In this document: positions 55,535 through 64,000 of the stretch, piece after piece
How the letters are laid out: each line of letters opens with the position of its first letter
How positions within the stretch are numbered: position 1 is the stretch's first letter
Assembly: GCA_033085395.1 (NCBI GenBank)
Contig: JANQBS010000115.1
Span: 1-64,000 of the forward strand
Direction: 5' to 3'
Source: Xanthoparmelia taractica
Taxonomy: Eukaryota > Ascomycota > Lecanoromycetes > Lecanorales > Parmeliaceae
DNA length: 64,000 nucleotides
Position numbers and translations under genes: made by a program
The notes under the pieces: generated by a model
Told to the model about the DNA's origin: nothing
The model's input: only the letters and a program-made list of their open reading frames with translations
Database searches by the model: none

Positions 55535-56260
55535 ATGGGACTTTCTGGCGCGGTGGAAGATTATTCTTCTTTTGGTTGTCACGATTATAATACCATGTGC
55601 CCCTGGAGAGGAGGTCAGACGATGCAGACATCATTGTCGCCTGATACCGCAACCCTTATACCTTGCTCTGCCTCACCTTTACCTCTATCACGACATCGTT
55701 CTTGTCGACATCAAGCCGACGATATGGGTTCCGACGATAGCAGCAGCGATAGCTCGCTCTCTCCCTCGCCGTCACCAAATTCGCGACGACGCTTCCCTTC
55801 ACTCGCCTTCGCCGGCGCCATCAATATCCCCTTCAAGTCTCCAATATCGCCGCCGTCGACCACATCATCTTCTCCCAACCTTTCTCTCTCTCCTGCAACA
55901 CCACCGTCCTCTTTCGGCAGTCCAGCGTTCGCAAGCTGTGCATACCCGGACTGGCCCCAACGGGACAACCTCTCCCCAGCCGACTCTTCGTATTGTGGGT
56001 CCCAAGCCAACTCTTACATCTCCGATGACGATCTGCTTGACCTTGCGGAGCTGGAACTCGTTGATGGTATGAGGATCGCGCCGGCCATGCATACAGAAAT
56101 CTCGTGGGAGCAGACCAGGCAGCCGCCGCTGGTGTTGCACTCCTTGCCAGCGGTCGCGAGGAAGGCCCAACCGACACCCAAAAAGAGGAGAAGGAGCTCG
56201 CCGTTGAAGAGGAAGAAGATTGTGATGGGCATGAGCCCGATTGCTGAGGCGCCGGAGTGA
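55535..56260 (+). CDS. Serine-rich basic-tailed protein of unknown function
   Basis: An uninterrupted frame of about 241 residues from the ATG at 55535, with alternative starts downstream near 55622 and 55724. The body is Ser/Pro-rich (DSSSDSSLSPSPSPNSRRRF) with an embedded hydrophobic block (LAFAGAINIPFKSP). It then has a conserved-looking acidic segment SYISDDDLLDLAELELVD and ends in a basic region KAQPTPKKRRRSSPLKRKK, a good nuclear localisation signal. SYISDDDLL-type motifs followed by basic tails occur in many uncharacterised fungal proteins. A regulatory or nuclear role is possible. There is no enzyme motif. The 5' end is uncertain. Confidence 0.6.
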   Translation: MGLSGAVEDYSSFGCHDYNTMCPWRGGQTMQTSLSPDTATLIPCSASPLPLSRHRSCRHQADDMGSDDSSSDSSLSPSPSPNSRRRFPSLAFAGAINIPFKSPISPPSTTSSSPNLSLSPATPPSSFGSPAFASCAYPDWPQRDNLSPADSSYCGSQANSYISDDDLLDLAELELVDGMRIAPAMHTEISWEQTRQPPLVLHSLPAVARKAQPTPKKRRRSSPLKRKKIVMGMSPIAEAPE

Positions 56261-58950
56261 CGCGCATGGGATGCAGGGTTTTGGGCTCCATGTGTATGGG
56301 TAAGCTGCCGACCGATCGACACGTTTCGCCTGCAGCTGGCTACAAGAGCTTCAGTACACCCAAACGGCGATATTACCATTCTTGGGTCAAAAAGGGGAGC
56401 CATCCCAGACATTTTGAGCTGGCAGTGCAGCTGAAGCAGCTGGACCTCACCACCGGAAACTGTTAGCTGCAGGTTCTTGATGCATCTGCCGCATGCCGCA
56501 GTGACTCATCTTCCTTGTTTCTGCAAACAAGAGTGGACGATGTTGCATTTGAAAGTCAAAAGAGCATTGCCTTGCAACCATAAGAGACCACGGAGAAACT
56601 ACTTTTGACCGCCCACCCCGAGAAAAAGTCTTGTGATGAGCTTAGGGAGCGTCCCGTTTTGAGACGGAGGGTCAAGCATGCTTTGCCTCGTATGTTTCAA
56701 AGGCGGTTTGGACACTCGTCATTTCGCGATGGATCCTTCTTTTGGGCGATAGGGTGAATCCGTGGCTCTGCGACTGATCGGATTCGTCCCTCGTGCTTAT
56801 GATGATGATTCTGAAGGAGACAAATCCGAAATATTTTTGTGAGGGAAGAAGATTCAATCCCGAGCGGCTACGGGCGGGGCAAATGGCGAGTGCTGGCACA
56901 AACCCAAGGAGGGCTAGGGTGGTCCCCTACTTCTTTCGCGATCTTTTTAATTTTAGGCACCAGTGCATTTGCAACGGGGGGGTGCACTTGTTTGCATTCT
57001 TTTTGAAAGAAGCATAAATTCGTTGTTTGGAGGGGAAGGATGACACGTTTTTTTTGCCAGCGATGGTGTGTCTGCTCTGAAAGCGACAACTGAGGCGTGC
57101 GTGGCAAAGAATTGAGGATTTCGGGGGTTGGCACAGGAGGCGGGAAGGCCTGAGGATGGAGTGATTTGTGGGCGGTAGCAAATAGGAGACAAATGAATCA
57201 AGTGGCCAGCATGTGTGTGTGAGAGGGAGCGCATATAACTACGAAAAAGGAGTGTGATGAAATGACCTCTAGATCTTGTACCATGCCTTGGAAAATGATT
57301 GGAAGAGGTCCGAGAGTTGCATGCACATCAATCAGAGCACGAGCGACTGGAAAACTGTTAGTCTCATGTTGCTTTTCTAGAATATTTCCTTGTACGAAGT
57401 ACAGCCGTTTCTTTTTCCCCGCCACCTTTGAACCCCTCCGCCATGAAAACAATCTGATAACGTGATCGAAAGGGACCCGATAAAATATTATCATCAAAAG
57501 ATTCCAAGGTTTTGGTTTCAGGAACAATCTTGAATTAATTATTATGATTTGGAAAAAAATAAAATAAAATTAAGGTGGAGCCATGTGGAATAAAGTACCA
57601 AGTAGGTAGAAGTAGGGAAAAGATTAAATGCTGAATTGCTAATACAATAATTGGTTACAGCAAAGCAGAATATCTCCGTCACGAGTACATACCCCATCTT
57701 TTCTTCAAATCTTTGCCGTGCCGCCGACAGTCGCTACCAACTTTTATCAATTATCAAATCCTTATCCCTTCCTCTAAGCGCTGCGCTTTACTTCAACGAG
57801 TCAAGAGTCATGCCAACCTAGAGCCAGACGATTTGGAAGCAGCCTAAGCAAAAAAGCTGGTGAATTGAATTGAAGAAAAAAGTGCTGATGAAGGATGTGA
57901 TTGGTGCAAGTGTGACGAAGCTTGCATCCCGCTCTGACCAATCTCATCCTTGAATGGCCTCACCGTTCCTTGCATACTAAACTAAGACGTGCATCCAACT
58001 GGCTTTTATGCAAATACCCCAGCAATAGTGAACTGTGAAAATGCCCACTACTTCCTTACGCTGCCCAACAAACAATGCCCATTCTTCTGCTTCTTCCCCC
58101 TTCCCTTCCCTTTCACAAACGGCGTGCATATCTATCTTTTCCCTCCCGGGGGAAAGATCAGTCGGGCTTATGCATGAGCATGCGGTCGAAGCTATGTATT
58201 CGCCTAAAACCCATTCTCCCCCCCGTCTCTCTACTCGAGGAAAAGGGTCCTTAGTTACCCTTTGGTTCCTGCTTCGTCCCTTTCGCTATTTTTCTCCTCC
58301 GCTCCCTTAGAGTCTTAGACTAATATGCTCCTCTCCTCCAGTCCAGTCCAGTAGGACAGCGCAATCTCTTTACCATGTGCTATTAATTGCTCATCACAGG
58401 GTCCATATTGACCTTGTCCCTCCTTTGAGCCTCTCACGTCCCATCCTTCAAGCGCCAGCTCCTCTTTGGCTTACCATTGCCTCTCGTCACCACCCTTGAT
58501 AGGGCAGATTGCTCCAACGCTCAATCTCCCCAATTGCCCTCAAACCCCTACTTTCGGTTGTTGCAGAAAGCCTGAAACCTTTATCAATTCTCCTATCCCC
58601 TGAAATCATCACTGCCCCTCACATTTGTGCAAGACCGCTTGACCAGCCCTCCTCATGTCACGCATATAGCCCTTTTCGTGCATGAGGTGGAGCAGCTGGT
58701 TTTAGCCGCAAGGTGACTCGCAGCACCTCTGGTTTCAGAACCTCCCCACCCCCCCCCGTCCTTCGCAAGCCTCGCATCAACTGCTGCAGTTGCGCCTATT
58801 GCGGAGACTTTGACAAATACCTGGGTCAGTGCCTCTTATTGGAACCACCGTCACTCAGATCTACCCCACCCTCACCTGCTGCAAGTCAATGCTCGAGCTC
58901 TCCGGCGCTCCCACGCTGCCAGCGCTTCTCTTTGACAGCTCTGAGCTAAT
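56261..58950. other. Long spacer before the WD-repeat gene
   Basis: No gene supported. The part before 58950 is C/T-rich, probably the leader and promoter of the WD-repeat gene. Short A-rich and T-rich runs near 57545-57570 and around 57050. Confidence 0.4.
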
Positions 58951-61900
58951 ATGAGCGAAGCAGACACCGTCTGCGAGGCCTTCGCCATGTCCGCAGGACA
59001 ATTGGCAAGGCAGCGCTCTTCCTCCGCTGGGACGAGACCTCCGCTCAGATCTGCGACACCGATAGACCCTCGTGTCACCGACGTCGACTTCGAAGCATGT
59101 GCAGCTACAGCATCCTACTTCGTCTACTCTCAAGGTCCCACGATCATATGCCTTCATCATGATTCCCTAGCGATTGAAAGGCGCTTCGATGGCGGCAAGG
59201 ACGGGCATGAGGAGCCAATAGTATTTCTCTGCGCGGACAATGTCAGTGAACGAGGAGCCGGCAGGTTGGTGGTTAGCTATGATGCTGGAAAAGTTGCGAT
59301 TGTGTGGGATCTATTCACGGGGCAACAAGTCGCAAGATTCGGATCATACCATACAATTGGTGCCGCAGCATGGATGAGAAACGGAAACATCGCCTTTGGT
59401 GAGACAGGTATCGTTGGCTGGAAGCCGCTCGGGTACTGACCTGCATGTCACAGGCAATGCGGAGGGCAGCATCATTCTATTCCAACCCCAAAATTCTGAG
59501 CACATATCAGCGCGCACCATCAATGACCCGATTACCGCTATCGCGCCTGCATGGGACTGCAAGACATACGCGGTCGGGTGAGTATCTGCACCTTAAAACC
59601 AGCATGATGCTAATATTTTCATAGGTACCAGAACGGTTCCATCTTGATCGTGGGGCTTCAACCTTCTTTCACGATCCTGCACACCCTTACGACGGCTCGT
59701 GCGCCTTCGGCCGTGGCAAATTTGGTATGGCATGCCTCCTCGACAAAGCAAAGGTCGGACATGCTTGCTACGCAGACTGTCGATGGAGATTTGCGAGTTT
59801 GGAGCGTCTCGAAGCCGCCAAACAATGAGGCGCCCAAGACTCTGCGTGTTTTAAAGAGAAGAGACAACGTGGAGCCAGGGCTACATTGGTGCGCATGGTC
59901 AAAGAATGGCAGGATCTTGCAGTATTCTGATGGGTACGTGAGCTATTTTTCTTTCTGTCTAAATTTGTCGAATAGTGTGGGAGACTGCGGGGATTGACGT
60001 ATCTGACAAACGATATAGGGAAACTTGGTCATGGGATGTTAGAACGAAACATGTCACGTGCGAGCCTATACCGACAGTGGAGGGAGTCCGAGGCGTGGCT
60101 TGCTATGGTCCACATGCGACGCTGTTTACACTGGGCCCAAACAACACTGTGCAACAGTATGACACGAATCCTCCCGCGCTGGCAAAGGAGGTACAATACC
60201 ATCCAATGGCGCCTCCTCCAGCCCCTAGTACATCAAACCCGGCCCAACGCATTCCCGGTGCGGCACCCCCTGTTGCTCTTTCTCGTGGCCCCGAAACAGA
60301 TAGAGGTGCTGTGAGTCTGTCAACCATACAGAGAACTTCGAACGAGATGCAGGCGATAGAGCATGCCCGCCAGCTGCGCGACGAAATGGCCAGTCCACTT
60401 TCATCTACAAGCCGGACTAGCAGAACCGACACGATGAGTACTACATCGTCCAATCGTGCTTACCCAAGGCATCTTCCATCCATATCATCCCGGGCTCAAA
60501 GCGGGACCACTTTTTCAACCATATCGCCCTCGATGCTTGGTCGGGATAGTCTGTTTTCTGGAACCACGTCAATCTACCCGTCGACAGCATCCATGGCCTC
60601 CTCGGGACGACGGTCTAAAGGCTCTCGTCTCCGGCAGGAGGTCATTCGGAGCCCTGAACGTTCGTACCTGGATCTTTTCCCCCGTTCCAGGATACGATTG
60701 GCCAATATGACTTGTGAACAGCCTGAACCTCTTGATCAGGAAAACATGACCTCTGACGACCTCCGGAGACGGATGCTTGAGGTGGTGTTCGGATGGAGCG
60801 ATGATATCGAAGCATTGATCAAGGATGAGCTGCTTCACCAGCAACCGGGATCACAGAGCGCTGTTCTTCTATCGAAATGGCTGGGCGATGTCGATTCGGA
60901 TATGATGACTGCGTCAGGCATGTCCGATAACGTCAGCGAAATCGATTGGATGATGATGGCCCTCAGCAGTATGGGCGCTTCCGGTTCGATGAACAAGATG
61001 GGTGAAAACATGGTCCAGAGACTCCTCCGGAAAGGTGACTTCCACACCGCAGCTACCATTCTCCTGAGTCTTGGCGACCGAGAAGATGCAGTTGAAGTTT
61101 ACGTCTCCCGGAGCTTCTACATGGAAGCAATACTACTGACTTGCTTGGCCTTTCCTACTGATTGGCAGAGGCAGGCTCATCTGGTACGTCGCTGGGGCGA
61201 GTTTGTAGTGGAAAATTCGCAGCAACATCTTGCTATTCGGTGCTTTTCGTGCACTGGAGTTGAGCCGCCAATTCCATGGTCGTCCCCCTCACCACGAGCT
61301 GTGAACACGCCATCACAAACGCCCCCAGGCATCTCGACCATATTGAGTCCGCCTGTATCACCTCCGGCAGCAGCTCCGCTTACTCGAATGACGACCAAGA
61401 ACTCGGCACTGAAAGTAATAACCTCCTTTGACGCTCCGAGCCAGGCTCAATTCAAATTTCCAGGTTTAGCATCGACAGACCGGACGCCTACCAACGGCCC
61501 GGGGGTCACGCCGATCGCGGAGTCTGCTATCTCGCCAGGAGGGACGCCCGGAGGCTTTGACCGAAGACAGGCGCGTGGCACGAACAGTCTCGCCGGGAGA
61601 TTAAACACTCCCGGAGGCTATCATAAGAACAGGCTACCTTCTATTGGAGAAACACCAGTCGACGTTCAATTGCCTGCTTTTCCTCGACCGAGCCAGCTTC
61701 CCACGCCTGACAATTCAGGATCGGATGCTGAGAAGGAGAGAGAAAATTTCTTAAGATCTCAGACTTCAGAGCCAAAGACGGAGAAAGAAACCGAGGAAGA
61801 GCCACCTATACTGCTTAGCTCAGCTCGTTACGATCCTGGAACTCCTGCCACGGGCAAGACTCCGATGACTGCTGTTCCACAAACGTCGGTTCGAACGACG

Positions 61901-64000
61901 ATCTTACCTAATCCATCAGAAGAGTCGTTCAGTGCTTTCAAGGAGAAATCAAGGAACCGTAACGGCTCTCGAGATAGGAAGCCGGATGGACTGCATATTC
62001 GCATGCCTTCTCAGGATCAGATTCAGACCACGCATTTCATTTCGTCTGCAGGTATTAGCTCACAGCCTTCGGAGCATAGAAGATCTAATACATTGAACTT
62101 GCTTCACTCCGCTGGACTTTCAACCGGGAGAAGCGATGCAAGGAGCCCCTCGACAAGCAGTCAAAGTTGGGCCTCCGCGAAGAGCCCAAGTGTTAGTGGA
62201 CGGAGCATTGATCAATACATTAGCAGCTTGGAAGAAGCCGGTTCTCGCTCACGGAAAACAAAGCACAGATCTGAGAAGCGCGGAGAGAGTCGCGAAGGTA
62301 GACCGCCCAAGTCCCGAAGCAAGCATCGAACCCTCGAACGGTCCGAAGATCGTGGTCGTGATGACCGAAGATATATACGTCCTGCCAAGAGATCTCCGTC
62401 TTCGCCAAAACCCATGTCACCAGAAACCTACCTCGAGCCGAACAGTGTAGAGCGCACAAATGGCCAGGTCGCCGAGGTCCGCTCACCGGGTTCGGAGGAT
62501 AGGTACAATCGAGATGACAGCCGTCAGCCCAAAAATGCCTCCAAAATCCGATCTGGATCCAAGGCGTCAGATTATTCTCATCGGACCGTCCGGCATAGGT
62601 CGCCTGAAGGGGTCTACGACAGCAATCTAGGCAGTGAGGCTAGTTTCGGCCGCAGCAAAGCGAGCAGCCGTCAACCAAGTCCGCGGGGATTGCTTGATCC
62701 GAATGGTCGTGGTAGGAGTAAATCCAAGAACAAGGGTTCTATCGCGAGGTCTCCGTCTTCTCCACTGCCCATGTCAATGTCGCCCCAAGCCCAGTTTTAT
62801 CAGGCGAGTGACGAAGATGACGACCCCTTTCGGATTGTCGAGGCAAATCGCCAGCGTCTGAGGTCTAGGCACCGAAGCGGAAGTCGAAGACCACGCGAGC
62901 GTGGCACTTCTTCGCGACGGGAGAAATCTCCAGACCGCAGGCGAGCCCATGAAGGATACCACCTTCGCGTCCCGGATAGTGATGACTTGAGGCAGCAGCC
63001 CAGATCTGCTGTCGAAGCTCGTCGGACATCTGGAGATCAAATGTTAGGCGATGTCCAAGAACCGAAACTGGAGCGCCAAAAATCTGCAAGGACCCAAAAG
63101 AAGGAAATAGCGGCACGCGAGCTTGAAGCGCGTCGAGAGTCATTGCTTCGAAATCCTGAGGCACCGCCAATTCTTCATCCTGACGAAGTCAGCAATGCTA
63201 GGCCAAGTCCGCCTTATCGCGCACAAACGGATCTCAGCAACACTCCAACATCGTGGAATCCCGTGGTATCCCAATATGAATCTCGCAAATTTCCAGTTAC
63301 ACCAGTGGCAATGGACAACGGTGAATTTAGTAACCGAGCTGCAAGCGTTGGTCCATATGGCCTGCCTGCTACCCCACGAGCTATGCGCCATCCAAGATAC
63401 GACAAGCATGAGAACATACCAGCTGTACCAGAGGTTCCCGAAAGCGTGCAGCCTGGGCCCGAGATGTACTATACTGGCCATCCCATGCGGGAATTCCCAC
63501 GCTCAATGTCTGCTCCCGTTCCTGACCAGCATCCACCCATGCCAGTTGACTTGCCCACTCATCCCGCTTTCCATAAAGCCATACGTGGCAAACGTTCAAA
63601 CTTCTCACCTTTAGGCGACATTGGTCAACATCGACAGAAGCGATCCAGTGGCTCTCCATCAGCGACGCATGCTCCATTCACTGCTGGCATCGACGAAACA
63701 CTTCATGCTGCCGACTCGGGGGTTCAGATAGTCAGTGTCGACGACCCTCCTCTGTTGCCAGAGTTGCAGCATCTTTCGATGCCTCCCCCACCGCCGCCGC
63801 CACCGCCTCCTGGCGCGTTCCCATATCGCAACGATCCAGAGTCAAGCTCCCTGAGCAGCAACAGCAACGTCGGCGTGATCAAGATGGTCCTTGAAAATGA
63901 GCCCGAGGACGAAGCGAATGTGATTGAAGTGCCTCCACCTCCTCCCCCCGAAATGATCAGTATGCGCAACACTCGATCGCCTCCTATCGGGACCACAGCC
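58951..64000 (+). CDS. Large WD-repeat/helical-solenoid scaffold protein, cut by window edge
   Basis: Exons 58951-59398, 59454-59577, 59625-59933 and 60019 to the edge give at least 1621 residues without a stop. All three introns are phase-consistent (donors GTGAGA, GTGAGT and GTACGT; branches TACTGAC, GCTAAT and CTGAC). The first 400 residues form a WD40-like propeller (FVYSQGPTIICLH, VVSYDAGKVAIVWDLFTG, DGDLRVWSV, ILQYSDG-GETWSWDV). Residues about 590-750 are helical: MLEVVFGWSDDIEALIKDELL, then LLRKGDFHTAATILLSLGD and FYMEAILLTCLAFP, as in propeller-plus-solenoid coat or ribonucleoprotein scaffolds. After that the protein is disordered: Ser/Pro/Arg-rich, with RSRHRSGSRR-type tracts and a proline run. 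I do not recognise the family. The 3' end lies beyond the window. Confidence 0.85.

Overview
The window is nuclear DNA of a filamentous ascomycete (Pezizomycotina), most probably a Dothideomycete. Evidence for a fungus: many short introns (44-160 nt) with CTRAY-type branch sites, a Zn(II)2Cys6 regulator, a NACHT/ankyrin STAND gene, a DUF6536 membrane protein, and an AT-rich repeat that looks mutated by RIP. The class-level guess rests on general resemblance only. No tRNA, rRNA, CRISPR array or prokaryotic operon was recognised. Exon limits below were worked out by hand from splice sites and reading-frame continuity and have no transcript support.

Layout. 1-845: AT-rich transposon remnant with nested palindromes. 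1192-5354: NLR-like gene (DUF7708, NACHT, ankyrin) with lesions in its N-terminal third. 5.8-17.3 kb: mostly ordinary genes, namely an NmrA-like protein, a divergent short-chain dehydrogenase, a membrane protein of unknown role, MRE11, an aldehyde dehydrogenase and fumarylacetoacetase. 17.8-32 kb: an accessory-looking stretch with long spacers and damaged genes (a frameshifted UbiA homologue, a nucleoside-phosphorylase fragment, a rhodopsin-like fragment, a twice-frameshifted 2-oxoglutarate oxygenase, a thioesterase with an internal stop). Among these are an intact-looking DUF6536 gene, an F-box-like gene and a small unknown gene. 32-35.3 kb: a small secreted protein, about 1.8 kb of simple-sequence DNA and a small cysteine-rich gene. 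39.4-47.5 kb: a Zn cluster transcription factor with about 4 kb of gene-free DNA upstream, a cysteine-rich type I membrane protein and a second F-box-like gene. 48.9-52.6 kb: a divergent pair, the SIT4/PP6 phosphatase and the nonsense-mediated-decay factor UPF3. 55.5-64 kb: a low-complexity basic protein and a very large WD-repeat/helical-solenoid scaffold gene that runs off the right edge.

The housekeeping genes do not form one pathway: DNA repair (MRE11), aldehyde oxidation, the last step of tyrosine/phenylalanine catabolism (fumarylacetoacetase), phosphatase signalling and mRNA surveillance. The accessory stretch is best read as a region where incompatibility-type and metabolite-type genes are decaying. 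I did not find a clearly new multi-gene system. The most useful leads are the NLR gene whose P-loop exists only after splicing, the two small multi-exon genes, the 24-bp-spaced E-box array, the GC-AG intron and the cluster of broken tailoring-type genes.
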